Positions 9,388 through 18,229 of a DNA stretch of 64,000 nt are shown here, piece by piece. Position 1 is the stretch's first letter. The number at the start of each line of letters is the position of its first letter. This DNA is from Leucobacter chromiireducens subsp. chromiireducens (GTDB taxonomy: Bacteria; Actinomycetota; Actinomycetes; Actinomycetales; Microbacteriaceae), in NCBI RefSeq assembly GCF_016758255.1, contig NZ_QYAD01000002.1, forward strand, positions 434,001-498,000, in the 5' to 3' direction. The position numbers were made by a program, and so were the translations under genes. The notes beneath the pieces were generated by a model. The model made no database searches and was not told where the DNA came from. It saw only the letters and a list, made by a program, of their open reading frames with translations.

Positions 9388-9462
9388 GGGACCAGAGTAG
9401 GTAAAGCCGCGACCCTATGCGGGATATCATGTTTTCGCGCGTGGTGACATAGTCTCTATAAC

Positions 9463-10368
9463 ATGATGACGCTCCAGCAGTTCCGCGTGCTCCTCGCAAT
9501 TCGCGAGCACGGCAGCCTCACCCAGGCGGCCGAGGCGCTCGAGTACGGTGTGCCCACGGTGACCCACCACCTCCGCGCACTCGAAACACACCTGCGCGTG
9601 CGGCTCGTCGAGCGGGATCGCCGCGGCGCACACCTCACCCCGCTCGGAGCGGCGTTCGCCGCGGAAATCGCACCGGTGCTCACACGCATCGAGCGGGCTG
9701 AGCGGGCAGTTGCCGATCAGCGAGATGCGGGGGTGGTCACCCTCCGCGTCGGGACGTTCTCGTCAATCGGTGCCCGGCTCATGCCCGCCGCAATCGCGCA
9801 GTTGCAGCAGCGCACCTCTGTGCGGGTCGAGGTTGTCGAGGCAGAACCGACCGAGGTGCTCCGGCTCCTCCGCGTCGGTGAGGTGCACGCCGGACTCATC
9901 TACGACGTGTCAGACGAGCTCGCGCTGCAGGTGCCCGACGTGGAGCGCACCACGCTGATGTCGGAACCGTACCGGGTGATGGTGGCGAAGAGCGGCCCGT
10001 TTGGTGACCGTGCGGAACTTGATTTTGCCGAGCTGGCAGAGACCGCGTGGGTGTGCAGCCGCAACCCCGATGAGGCGTCAGACCGCGTGCTGCGCCGCGT
10101 GTACCACTCGCTCGGCCTGCCCGTGCGTGAGGTCATGCGCACGGATGACCTCACGATGATCCACGGTCTCGTTGCCGAAGGACTCGGCTGCGCGCTCACG
10201 ACCGCCGCCGCGGTCGACGCCGACTTCGACATCGTGCTGCGGCCGGCGCTGCAGGATCTCGGGGAGCGGCGCGTCTCCTTCGTCACCCGCCGCGGAGCGG
10301 TGCCCCCGGCGGTGCAGTGGCTCGGCGAGATCCTCAGCGCACTCGCCGCGGAGCGCGTCGCGGCCTAG
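9463..10368 (+). CDS. LysR-family transcriptional regulator
   Basis: A 301-residue LTTR. The N-terminal winged helix-turn-helix (residues 1-60) reads FRVLLAIREHGSLTQAAEAL and HHLRALETHLRVRLVERD. The effector-binding domain starts near VVTLRVGTFSSIGARLMP. ATG codons at 9463 and 9466 are equivalent candidates. It is divergent from the decarboxylase gene, the classical LysR-target arrangement, and the 75-nt gap is short enough for a shared regulatory region. The co-inducer is unknown. Confidence 0.88.
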   Translation: MMTLQQFRVLLAIREHGSLTQAAEALEYGVPTVTHHLRALETHLRVRLVERDRRGAHLTPLGAAFAAEIAPVLTRIERAERAVADQRDAGVVTLRVGTFSSIGARLMPAAIAQLQQRTSVRVEVVEAEPTEVLRLLRVGEVHAGLIYDVSDELALQVPDVERTTLMSEPYRVMVAKSGPFGDRAELDFAELAETAWVCSRNPDEASDRVLRRVYHSLGLPVREVMRTDDLTMIHGLVAEGLGCALTTAAAVDADFDIVLRPALQDLGERRVSFVTRRGAVPPAVQWLGEILSALAAERVAA

Positions 10369-10370
10369 CA

Positions 10371-10389
10371 CCCAGCGCTCGCCGCTGGG
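10371..10389. terminator. short hairpin after the LysR gene
   Basis: CCCAGCG (10371-10377), a 5-nt loop, then CGCTGGG (10383-10389), starting 3 nt after the LysR stop. There is no T-run. It directly abuts the tandem repeat at 10388 and lies between convergent genes. Confidence 0.5.
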
Positions 10390-10461
10390 CTATCTCGCCG
10401 CGCGGCAGGCCGATGGCTATCTTGCCGCGCGGCAGGCCGATGGCTATCTTGCCGCGCGGCA
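10388..10461. repeat. 27-bp tandem repeat, 2.7 copies, at the 3' end of the M20 gene
   Basis: Units start at 10388, 10415 and 10442. The first two differ at one base, and the third is the last 20 nt before divergence. Each unit carries a GCCGCGCGGC palindrome core. The third copy encodes the last residues and the TAG stop of the convergent M20 amidohydrolase. Copies 1 and 2 therefore look like duplications of that gene's 3' end, stop codon included. They may fold as small tandem hairpins. Confidence 0.85.
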
Positions 10462-11574
10462 CGCCGCGACGAGCACGTCCGCCGCTGGGCTGAGCCGCGA
10501 GACGTCGTAGCGCATGGCGGGGTCGTGCAGCCCAGGGGTGACGTCCGCGCCGACGCCCAGCATGGCCGCCTGCAGCGCGGGCCGATGCAACGTGTAGCAG
10601 TGGAAATCGTCAGACCCCGAGGTGACCGCGCGCGGCGCGAGCGCGGCTTCACCTGCGACCTCGCGAATGGCGGCGGCGAGCTGCGCTTCGGCGGCGTCTC
10701 CGACGATCGCGGCGGGCACATAGTCCTCCTCGGCAAGCGAGATCTCGACACCGTAGCGGACCTCGAGCGCTCGCGCGATGCGCGCCACACCCTCGCGGAG
10801 TGCGCCCATCACCGAGTTGGACTGCGCGCGCAGATCGATCCCGAACGAGGCGGAACCGGGGATCACATTCAGGTTGCCCGAACCCGCACGAAGTTCCGTG
10901 AACTTCGCCGACGAGGCCACCTGCGGATCCACGCGCAGACCCGCGATCATGCTCGCAAACTCGGTCGCAACCTCAATCGCGTTGACGCCCTGGTGTGGGC
11001 GCGCGCCGTGGTGGTCGGCCCCCGCGATCCTGCCCCGCACGAAACAGCACGAGCCGTGCGAGATGGAGGGCGCGAAGCGGGGAGCTGGGAGCTCGCTGCC
11101 CGGGCGCAGATGCACCCCGAACAGTGTGTCGAGCTGGTCTGCGACGCCGAGCGCGGCAACCGATGCGGCGCCGTTGCCCTGTTCCTCCGCCGGCTGGAAG
11201 ATGGCGCGCACGCCGTGCGAGAGCGCACCACCGAGCTCGTGGAGTCGCAGCACGGTCTCCGCGACAATCGCGAGGTTTGCATCGTGTCCGCAGGAGTGCG
11301 CGAGCACTGTGCCCGCGGCGGTCTCGTGCGCTAGGGCGTCGAGATCGCCACGGAGCCCGACCACGGGCTCCCCGGGCCCCACGTCAACCGTGAAGCCCGG
11401 GAAGTCCGCGAAATGCTGGGGCGTGAGCCCGGCCGCCTCGAACAGCTCCGCGAGGTATGCCGCGGTGCCGTGCTCCTGCCAGCTGGGCTCCGGGTGGGCG
11501 GCGAGGTGCTCGCGGATCCGAATGATCCGCGGCAGCTCGTCGCCCGTGCCCGACGCCGGGTGTGCGAAGGTCAC
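10444..11574 (-). CDS. M20-family amidohydrolase/peptidase
   Basis: A 376-residue M20D-type hydrolase (relatives include HipO and AbgB, which cleave N-acyl amino acids). Metal and catalytic motifs seen: GLRGDLDAL, HSCGHDANLA, FQPAEEQGNG with the catalytic Glu pair, and ADHHGARPHQGVNAIE in the dimerisation domain. The start is taken as GTG at 11574, which overlaps the upstream carrier's stop as GTGA. The frame is open further upstream but would lie inside the carrier. The coupling with the carrier and the enolase-superfamily enzyme points to uptake and processing of an N-acylated or dipeptide-like compound. The last codons lie in the 27-bp repeat. Confidence 0.87.
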   Translation of the reverse strand: MTFAHPASGTGDELPRIIRIREHLAAHPEPSWQEHGTAAYLAELFEAAGLTPQHFADFPGFTVDVGPGEPVVGLRGDLDALAHETAAGTVLAHSCGHDANLAIVAETVLRLHELGGALSHGVRAIFQPAEEQGNGAASVAALGVADQLDTLFGVHLRPGSELPAPRFAPSISHGSCCFVRGRIAGADHHGARPHQGVNAIEVATEFASMIAGLRVDPQVASSAKFTELRAGSGNLNVIPGSASFGIDLRAQSNSVMGALREGVARIARALEVRYGVEISLAEEDYVPAAIVGDAAEAQLAAAIREVAGEAALAPRAVTSGSDDFHCYTLHRPALQAAMLGVGADVTPGLHDPAMRYDVSRLSPAADVLVAACRAAR

Positions 11575-12992
11575 GCCGGCACTCCCCAGATGGCGCCCGC
11601 GACGAGCGCGAGAGCCGCGACGACGAGCCACACCGCGATGAGCTTCCAAATGAACTTCACCCACAGCTCATACGGGATCCGCGCAACCGCGAGATATCCC
11701 ATGAGCGCGCCCGAGGTTGGGATGATCGAGTTGGTGATCGCGTCACCGTACTGGAACGCGAGCACGGCAACCTGGCGGTCGATCCCGAGCAGGTCGGAGA
11801 GTGGCACCATGAGCGGCATCGTGGTTGCGGCCATGCCGCTGCCCGAGGGGATGAAGAAGTTCAGGATCGCCTGGAATACGAACATCCCGATCACCGTGAG
11901 CGTGGGCGGCCAGTGCGAGATGCCGTCGGCGATGAAGTTGACGATCGTGTCGAGCGTCTGCCCGTCCTGCATCACCACGAGGATCGCGCGGGCAAAGCCG
12001 ACGACGAGGGCGCCGAAGACAACAGCGCGCATGCCCTCAACCAGGTTCGTGAACGAGCCGTTGATGCCCAGCCCACCGATGATGCCGGAGAGCATCGCGA
12101 CGATGAAGAAGTTCGCGGCGAGCTGGTCGAGGAACCAACCCCAGTTGAACACGCCGTACATGTTGATGGCGATGCCGAGCGCGAGCAGGATCAGCACGAT
12201 GCTGCGGCGGGCGGTGAGCGGCGGGATCTCCTCGCTCACCGCGTACTCGGTTGAGCCGACGCCGCCGACGCGACCGTAGAGGATGGACGTCTCGGGGTTC
12301 TTCTTGATCCGCGCGGCGTAGCGCATCACGTAGAAGATCGCGAAGGCGAGGATCGGAATGTAGACCGCGGTGCGGAACCAGATGCCTGAGAACAGCGGGA
12401 CCTCGGCGATGCCCTGTGCAACGCCCACCGTGAACGGGTTCATCATGCCGCCGATGAAGCCGGAGGCCGCGCCGATCGCCACCATCGCGGTGCCCACGAT
12501 CGCGTCGTAGCCGAGGGACAGGGCGATGCCGATCCCAATCGGAACAAAGATGATGCACTCCTCCGCCATGCCGGTGGTGAAGCCGAGCACCGAGAACACG
12601 ATCATGACGAGCGGAATGATGAAGCGCTCGCTCTTGCCGATCTTCTGCACGAGACGATTGATGCCCGCATCGATCGCTCCCGTGGCGCGGATCACGCCGA
12701 ACGCGCCGCCCACGAGGAAGATGTAGAACACGATCTGCGCGGCGGCCTGCATGCCGCGAGGGATCGCGGTGAAGATGTCGAAGGGCGCCATGTGCGTCTT
12801 CGCGATGGTGTCGAAGGTGCCGGGCACCACCATCATGCGGCCGTCGACATCAATGCGCTCGAACTCGCCCGAGGGGATGACGTAGGACAGGATGCCCACG
12901 AGGATGACGATCGAGAGGATGATCGCGTAGGTGTGTGGGATCGAGAGGCGGTCGCGTAGGCGGCGCTTCGGGGATTCGGTGATCGTGGTCAT
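11571..12992 (-). CDS. YfcC/DcuC-type carrier (ArcD-like ion transporter superfamily)
   Basis: A 473-residue integral membrane protein with about 12 helices. The N-terminus (LSIPHTYAIILSIVILVGIL, then SYVIPSGEF) and the segment FTTGMAEECIIFVPIGIGIA are characteristic of YfcC-type carriers, which move C4-dicarboxylates, basic amino acids or small peptides. The substrate is unknown. It overlaps the enolase-superfamily gene upstream by 4 nt (ATGA) and the M20 hydrolase downstream by 4 nt (GTGA), so the three are translationally coupled and should act on one compound. Confidence 0.82.
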   Translation of the reverse strand: MTTITESPKRRLRDRLSIPHTYAIILSIVILVGILSYVIPSGEFERIDVDGRMMVVPGTFDTIAKTHMAPFDIFTAIPRGMQAAAQIVFYIFLVGGAFGVIRATGAIDAGINRLVQKIGKSERFIIPLVMIVFSVLGFTTGMAEECIIFVPIGIGIALSLGYDAIVGTAMVAIGAASGFIGGMMNPFTVGVAQGIAEVPLFSGIWFRTAVYIPILAFAIFYVMRYAARIKKNPETSILYGRVGGVGSTEYAVSEEIPPLTARRSIVLILLALGIAINMYGVFNWGWFLDQLAANFFIVAMLSGIIGGLGINGSFTNLVEGMRAVVFGALVVGFARAILVVMQDGQTLDTIVNFIADGISHWPPTLTVIGMFVFQAILNFFIPSGSGMAATTMPLMVPLSDLLGIDRQVAVLAFQYGDAITNSIIPTSGALMGYLAVARIPYELWVKFIWKLIAVWLVVAALALVAGAIWGVPA

Positions 12993-14104
12993 TCGACGAT
13001 CAGCTCCTTCGCTGAGACGGTGAGGCGGTCGAGCGCCGCGGGGTCGAGGGTGACGCCGAGGCCGGGGCGATCGGTGATGTCGACGTAGGGGAGGGGGAAG
13101 TGGAGATCGCCCGGCTCGTCAGAGAAGGCGACGGGGCCGGAGAGCTCCGTGGAGACGATGTTCGGGTGCGCGAGCGCGAGGTGGTAGCCCGCGGCGGAGG
13201 AGACGCTCGTTTCGAGCATGGACCCGATCTGCACGGCGAGGCCGCCGAGCGCCGCCTGAGTGGCGAGGCGCTGGCAGGGCAAGATGCCACCGGACTTCAT
13301 GAGCTTCAGGTTGACCATGTCGACGGACTCGTCGTGGATGAGGCGCGCGAGATCGCCCGTGGTGATGACAGCCTCGTCAGCCATGATCACGGCGCTCGTG
13401 TGCGGGCGGAGGCGGCGGAAGCCGTCGAGATCGTCGGCGGCGATGGGCTGCTCGATCCAGTCGATGTCGTAGGGCTCAATCGCGGCGATCATCCGGCGCG
13501 CGGTCGAAACATCCTGCCAGCCCTGGTTCGCATCGACGCGGATGCGAATGTCGGGGCCGACGGCCGCGCGCACGGCGGCTACGCTCGCGATGTCCTGCGC
13601 GGTGTCGGTGCCGAGCTTCATCTTCAGGTGTGTAAAACCATCGGCGATCGCGGCGCTCGCCTGGGCGGCCACCTCCGCGGGGGGCAGAATGCTGAGCACC
13701 TTCGCGATCATCGGCTGCTCGGGCTTCCGGCCGCCGAGGAGCGCGTGAACCGGGAGGCCCGCGTGCTTGCCGAGCAGGTCCCAGCAGGCGATGTCGAGTG
13801 CGGCCTTCGCGGCGCCGTTCGCGACGAGTGCGGTGTTCATGCGCTCGTGTACCTGGTTCAGGTTGCGCGGGTCGGTGTCGCGCAGCGCCGGCAGCAGGTG
13901 CTGGGTGAGGGCTGCGACGACGGACTCGACCGTTTCGCCGGTGACGTGCTCATCGGGAACCGCTTCGCCAATGCCCTCGAGCCCCGTGTCGGTGCGGAGC
14001 GTCACGATGACGCTCGGCATGACGTCGTAGCGGGCGTAGGAGACGATGAACGGTACCTTCAGCGGTGCCTCGATCACTCGGATGTCGGCGCTGACAATTC
14101 TCAT
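12989..14104 (-). CDS. mandelate racemase/muconate-lactonizing-family enzyme, possible dipeptide epimerase
   Basis: A 371-residue enolase-superfamily protein of the MLE subgroup. The barrel carries the KxK motif (HLKMKLG, about residue 160), the metal ligands in RVDANQGW, WIEQP and MADEA, and the second catalytic Lys in NLKLMKSGGI. Members catalyse cycloisomerisation, racemisation, dehydration or epimerisation of dipeptides. Next to an M20 hydrolase, a dipeptide or N-acyl-amino-acid epimerase role fits best, but this is inference. The ATG at 14104 begins the homology. A GTG at 14119 is an alternative. First gene of a three-gene coupled unit. Confidence 0.8.
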   Translation of the reverse strand: MRIVSADIRVIEAPLKVPFIVSYARYDVMPSVIVTLRTDTGLEGIGEAVPDEHVTGETVESVVAALTQHLLPALRDTDPRNLNQVHERMNTALVANGAAKAALDIACWDLLGKHAGLPVHALLGGRKPEQPMIAKVLSILPPAEVAAQASAAIADGFTHLKMKLGTDTAQDIASVAAVRAAVGPDIRIRVDANQGWQDVSTARRMIAAIEPYDIDWIEQPIAADDLDGFRRLRPHTSAVIMADEAVITTGDLARLIHDESVDMVNLKLMKSGGILPCQRLATQAALGGLAVQIGSMLETSVSSAAGYHLALAHPNIVSTELSGPVAFSDEPGDLHFPLPYVDITDRPGLGVTLDPAALDRLTVSAKELIVE

Positions 14105-14279
14105 ATTGGGAAAACCCACCTCGTCGTTGATTGTGTCGTTTGAGTGTCGGTAATACGAGAGAGTAGGGCGCGCGCCGCCTCGCTGTCAAAGCGACGGGCA
14201 CCCCGATCTTGCTGATGCGCTCCAGAGTGAATCTGGTGCGGCGGGCAGTGGAAGATCGCGACGGGCCGAGGCGGCCGCG

Positions 14280-15716
14280 TCACGCGCCGGTGCCGCGCGG
14301 GTGAAACGACGTGTGCATCTGTGCGGGATCGCCGCTGCCTGCGCGCCGCTGCCGCGCTGCGGCCTCGAGCTCCTCCGAGAGGGCGTAGACCGTGCGCGGG
14401 CGCCCTGCGTCGAGCGGCTGCTCCTGGCCGGCGACGCGTAGCGCCGAGGCGTCGAGGAGCTTGCGCACCGCGCGCTCGGCCGTGCGGGGAGAGGTCTGGC
14501 TCGCTGCCGCCCACTCTGCCGCCGTGAACGGGGCGAAGTCGCGTCCCGCGAGGAAGGCGATCAGGCGCGTCACCGAGCGAGCCTGCATGCCCGCGCTCGC
14601 CGCAAGCTCGATGAGCCACGGCTCGGTGTGCCGGGCCTCCTCCGCGCTGTCTGCCGCCCCCGGATCGCCCAGCAGCGCGTGCACGCGCGAGGCCTCGTCC
14701 ACGAGGAAGGCGGCGGTGTCCGCCTGGGCAATGGCGCGCCGAAGCGCCTGCAGCGCGCGATCCTCCGCCTCGTAGAGATGTTGGCCCACGCCCACGCCGA
14801 GGGACGCGGCGCGCTCGGATGGACCCGCGCGACGCAGTGCCGCGGTGAGCGCCGGCAGGCGGGTATCAAGCTCGCCGCGCGTCGTGTAGAACATGTCGAG
14901 ACCACCCCGCTGCCACGAGGCGAGGCGGTGCTGCACGGGCGTGGCGAAGCGGCCGAGCTCGCCGGCGAGGTGAGCGCGCAGCTCAGTGGCGGGGGAGTCC
15001 GCGTCCGCGGGGGCCGTGGTCGTGAGGTAGACGACGGCGATGAGGCCGCCCTCGAGCCGCTGCACGGACACCCGCTGTTGCGCCGTGCGAATGAGGTCGA
15101 GGTCATGCTGCAGTGAGTCGATCATGAACATGACGGGCTGTCCCGCCGCGTGCAGCCGGTCGTAGACCGCGTGCACACTCGTGATCGCGAGCCGCGCGCC
15201 GGCTTGCTCCGCGCGATCCGCGTGGAATCGCGCAATCTCGTCGACGTCCACGGGGCGCGAGAAGCGCGACTCGTAGACCCAGCGGTAGTCAGTCACCTGT
15301 GCGGGATCGAGGTGGATCCCTGTGTCCCGAGCGACGGCGGCCGCGACTTCCGGGTTCGGCATATCGATGGAGATCTCGGGAATCGTGAGGGGCCGCTGTG
15401 CGAGGTCCCCCGGCCTGACCTTCGGTTGCCCGCCCGCGGTTGCCGCGAGGAGCGAGGCAACGAGCGTGTAGTCGGAGAACCGCCCCACCAGCACGGGCGT
15501 ATCGCCGTCGAGCTCGCGTTCGCGGTGATAGTGCGAGATGGTGCCCGAGAAGCAGACGGCATCGTTCTCCGCGAGCGCGCGGCGGTACTGCTCCGCGGTG
15601 TCGTGCGGGTCCGAGTACGGATACGAGCGCAACGCAATACCCGGCAGCTGCGCCTCGGCCCCGGCAAGGCGGGCAACCGAGTGCGCCGAGCCGATGAATC
15701 CTACGCGTACGCTCAC
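14280..15716 (-). CDS. uncharacterised transcriptional regulator-like protein with C-terminal winged helix
   Basis: A 478-residue protein I cannot place in a named family. The N-terminus (VSVRVGFIGSAHSVARLAG) looks like the first strand and loop of an alpha/beta effector or nucleotide-binding domain. A middle region contains ARLAITSVHAVYDRL and a possible GGDEF-like segment. The end (about residues 385-455) reads as a winged helix: FTAAEWAAASQTSPRTAERAV, then GRPRTVYAL. GTG at 15716 is chosen because the upstream TetR gene stops 4 nt before it and no homology is apparent further upstream. It probably regulates the epimerase-carrier-M20 unit 175 nt downstream, on the same strand. Confidence 0.6.
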   Translation of the reverse strand: MSVRVGFIGSAHSVARLAGAEAQLPGIALRSYPYSDPHDTAEQYRRALAENDAVCFSGTISHYHRERELDGDTPVLVGRFSDYTLVASLLAATAGGQPKVRPGDLAQRPLTIPEISIDMPNPEVAAAVARDTGIHLDPAQVTDYRWVYESRFSRPVDVDEIARFHADRAEQAGARLAITSVHAVYDRLHAAGQPVMFMIDSLQHDLDLIRTAQQRVSVQRLEGGLIAVVYLTTTAPADADSPATELRAHLAGELGRFATPVQHRLASWQRGGLDMFYTTRGELDTRLPALTAALRRAGPSERAASLGVGVGQHLYEAEDRALQALRRAIAQADTAAFLVDEASRVHALLGDPGAADSAEEARHTEPWLIELAASAGMQARSVTRLIAFLAGRDFAPFTAAEWAAASQTSPRTAERAVRKLLDASALRVAGQEQPLDAGRPRTVYALSEELEAAARQRRAGSGDPAQMHTSFHPRGTGA

Positions 15717-15720
15717 ACGC

Positions 15721-16305
15721 TTAGCTTGGCACAGCCTCGCCCGAGGGTGTGGCGTCGAGGCCGAGCGCGGCGAGCGTTTTGCGCACCGCGCCCTGCGCCT
15801 CCGTGGCGGAAAGCTGGCCCGTAAGCCACCGGCCCGAGAGCCCCTCGACAAGGGCGGTGAGCGTCAGCGCGAGCCCCGCAGCATCCGCGTCGGGTGCAGC
15901 CTCAGCGATGAGCGCGCGCACGTCGGCTTGCCAGGAGGCGGTGGAGCGGGCGACTGCGGTGGCCCGATCCCGATCGAAGACCGCCGCAGCACGCAGCTCG
16001 TTCCACGCAGTCGACCCGGCGCGGATACCCGGCTCGTCGCCGAACTCGGAGCACAGCAGTGCGGCCAACCGCGCCGCCGGGGTATGCGTCCCGGAGACCT
16101 CGTCCGCCCGGCGCGTGGCGCTCGCCGTCACCTCGTCGAGCGCGGCCTGCAGTAGGCCATCGCGATCGCCGAAGTGGTAGGGGAGCAGGCCGATCGATAC
16201 GCCGGCCTCGCGGGCAACTGCGCTCATGCGGAAGCGCGCCAGGCCACCCCGCGCGATGACCGCGGCGCAGGCGGCGAGGATGCGTTCACGGGCGTCCTGA
16301 GACAT
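15721..16305 (-). CDS. TetR-family transcriptional regulator
   Basis: A 194-residue TetR repressor. The N-terminal HTH reads MSAVAREAGVSIGLLPYHFG (about residues 30-49), the usual TetR recognition-helix pattern ending in YHF. The rest is a helical ligand domain. Start at ATG 16305 after AAAGAGGAG. It is divergent from the amidase at 16406, and a palindrome in the shared promoter region is a good operator candidate. Its stop lies 4 nt before the next minus-strand gene, so the two regulators may be co-transcribed. Confidence 0.88.
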   Translation of the reverse strand: MSQDARERILAACAAVIARGGLARFRMSAVAREAGVSIGLLPYHFGDRDGLLQAALDEVTASATRRADEVSGTHTPAARLAALLCSEFGDEPGIRAGSTAWNELRAAAVFDRDRATAVARSTASWQADVRALIAEAAPDADAAGLALTLTALVEGLSGRWLTGQLSATEAQGAVRKTLAALGLDATPSGEAVPS

Positions 16306-16336
16306 GCGGGCTCCTCTTTCGTGTGGCGCGGCGGGC

Positions 16337-16373
16337 TTGACACCGCGCCCCGCAGAACTGAAACTATTTTCAG
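16337..16373 (+). promoter_or_regulatory. amidase promoter with palindromic candidate TetR operator
   Basis: TTGACA at 16337-16342 is a consensus -35 hexamer. About 17 nt downstream is the AT-rich GAAACTATTTT. Overlapping that -10 region is the inverted repeat CTGAAA-CTAT-TTTCAG (16358-16373), perfect in both 6-nt arms. The position suits repression of the amidase by the divergently encoded TetR protein. Binding is inference. Confidence 0.6.
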
Positions 16374-16405
16374 GATACCGGTTCGGAACAGGAACGAGGA
16401 AGTGC

Positions 16406-18106
16406 ATGAGCGACCCGACCGCGAAATTTGAGCTGATCGAAGCGACGATCGAAGACGTGCTGAGCGCATTCGAGCGCGGCGAGATCACGAGCGTGTGGCT
16501 CACCGAGCGCTACCTCGCCCGCGCCGCGGCCTACGATCAGGGCCCCGAAGGCTTGCACGCGATCATCGTGCCCAACCCGCACGCGCTCGCCGCAGCGGAG
16601 GAGTCCGATCGTCGCTGGGCTGCCGGCACCGCTCGCCCGCTTGAGGGGGTGCCCTTCACTGTGAAGGATTCCTACATGGTGCAGGGGCTCACCGTGGCCT
16701 CGGGGTCGCCCGCGTTCGAGCATCTCGTCGCGCAGTGGGACGCGTTCTCCGTTGAGCAGCTGCTTGAGGCTGGCGCCGTGCTCGTCGGGAAGACAAACAT
16801 GCCACCGATGGCAGACGGCGGCATGCAGCGCGGCGTCTACGGGCGCGCCGAGAGCCCGTACAACCGCGACTACCTGGCCGCCGCGTACGCCTCCGGCTCC
16901 TCAAACGGCTCGGGTGCGTCGACCGCTGCGAACCTCGCCGTGTTCGGCATGGGTGAGGAGACCGTGTCGTCCGGGCGCAGCCCCGCCTCGAACAATGGCC
17001 TGTGCGCGTACACGCCAAGCTGGGGCGTGCTGTCGATCCGTGGCAACTGGCCACTCTTCCCGGCCCGCGATGTTGTCGTGCCCCACACGCGCACCATGCC
17101 CGACATGCTCCGCCTGCTCGACGTGCTGGTGCAGGACGACGCGAACACCCGCGGTGACTTCTGGCGCAACCAGAGCATCGTCGAGCTGCCGAAGCCGAGC
17201 GCGCATCGCCCGGCAAGCTACCTTGAGGTTGCTGACGCGGACGCGCTCCGCGGAAAGCGCTTCGCGGTGCCAGCGATGTACCTGGGTGAGGATCCGAACT
17301 TCCCGATCGCGGTGCGCCCGAGCGTGCTCGAGCGTTTCGCCGAGGCCCGCGCACGGCTTGAGGAGCTGGGTGCCGAGGTGGTTGTGACGGGCTTCCCCTT
17401 GATCGAGCAGTACGAGGGCGACCGCCCCGGCCAGGAGAACGTCGACGCGCTGGGTGTGCTACCCGCCGGCTGGATGGACACCGAGTTCTCTGACTTCCTT
17501 GCCTTCGGGTGGGACGACTTCCTGCGCGCGAACGCGGATCCCGCGATCCCGAATCTCGGCGTCGTCGATCCCGATCAGATCTTCCCTCAGCCCGAGGGCA
17601 CCCTGCCCGATCGCTACGAAGAGGTTGAGGACTACCCGAACCGCTACCGCGCCACCGTGGCGCTCGCGCAGGCGCCCGGCGGTGTGTCAGATCCGCGCGA
17701 GCGTGCGGACTTTGCGGACGGGCTTCGCGCACTTGTGCAGCTCCGCGAAGATCTCTTCGAGCGCTGGCTGCGCGAGGAGAGCTTCGACGGAGTCGTGTTC
17801 CCCGCGAATGCCGATGTGGGGCGCGAGGACGCAGAGCGAGATGTGGCCGCGGCCGACCACGCCTGGTCGAACGGGGTGTTCTTCTCCAACGGCAACTACG
17901 CGCTGCGCCACCTGGGCATCCCCACGGTGACGGTGCCGATGGGGCTGATGAGCGACATTGGCATGCCGATCGGCCTCACCTTCGCCGGGGCCGCCTACTC
18001 CGACCCGACGCTGCTCGGCTACGCGGCAGCGTTCGAGGCCCCGGGCTCCATGCGCGTTGCGCCCGCGAGTGCCCCCGCGCTGCCGGAGGACATCCTGGGA
18101 AACTAG
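16406..18106 (+). CDS. amidase-signature family protein
   Basis: A 566-residue member of the amidase signature family, which hydrolyses amides through a Ser-cisSer-Lys triad. The Lys is in VPFTVKDSYM (about residue 91). The Gly/Ser-rich stretch is ASGSSNGSGASTAANLAVFG, and the nucleophile region is GEETVSSGRSPASN, where the second Ser aligns with the nucleophile of the usual TGGSxRxP pattern. The protein is longer than a standard amidase (about 470) and its central region (QIFPQPEGTLPDRYEEVEDY) is typical of a large actinobacterial/fungal amidase subgroup. Substrate unknown. Start at the ATG with GAGGAAG upstream. Divergent from a TetR gene and followed by a strong terminator. Confidence 0.85.
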   Translation: MSDPTAKFELIEATIEDVLSAFERGEITSVWLTERYLARAAAYDQGPEGLHAIIVPNPHALAAAEESDRRWAAGTARPLEGVPFTVKDSYMVQGLTVASGSPAFEHLVAQWDAFSVEQLLEAGAVLVGKTNMPPMADGGMQRGVYGRAESPYNRDYLAAAYASGSSNGSGASTAANLAVFGMGEETVSSGRSPASNNGLCAYTPSWGVLSIRGNWPLFPARDVVVPHTRTMPDMLRLLDVLVQDDANTRGDFWRNQSIVELPKPSAHRPASYLEVADADALRGKRFAVPAMYLGEDPNFPIAVRPSVLERFAEARARLEELGAEVVVTGFPLIEQYEGDRPGQENVDALGVLPAGWMDTEFSDFLAFGWDDFLRANADPAIPNLGVVDPDQIFPQPEGTLPDRYEEVEDYPNRYRATVALAQAPGGVSDPRERADFADGLRALVQLREDLFERWLREESFDGVVFPANADVGREDAERDVAAADHAWSNGVFFSNGNYALRHLGIPTVTVPMGLMSDIGMPIGLTFAGAAYSDPTLLGYAAAFEAPGSMRVAPASAPALPEDILGN

Positions 18107-18134
18107 CGCGCTCGGCGCCGCACCGCATCGGCGA

Positions 18135-18174
18135 AACCCCTCCCGGACCCCTGAAGGCTCCGGGAGGGGTTTTT
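18135..18174 (+). terminator. intrinsic terminator of the amidase gene
   Basis: AACCCCTCCCGGA (18135-18147) pairs perfectly with TCCGGGAGGGGTT (18159-18171), followed by a short T-run. A textbook rho-independent terminator 28 nt after the amidase stop. Confidence 0.9.
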
Positions 18175-18198
18175 CGCGGAAGAAAGTTCACATCCGAT

Positions 18199-18229
18199 GT
18201 TGTTAAGGGCAACCTTAGCTAGATAGGAT
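18199..18229 (+). promoter_or_regulatory. candidate promoter with DtxR/IdeR-like iron box for the secreted-protein pair
   Basis: TTGTTA (18200-18205) and TAGGAT (18224-18229) are separated by 18 nt and resemble -35/-10 hexamers. Between them is TAAGG-GCAA-CCTTA. Read on the minus strand, 18199-18217 matches the DtxR consensus TWAGGTTAGSCTWACCTWA at 14 of 19 positions by my count. Iron control is inference from this match alone. Confidence 0.4.
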
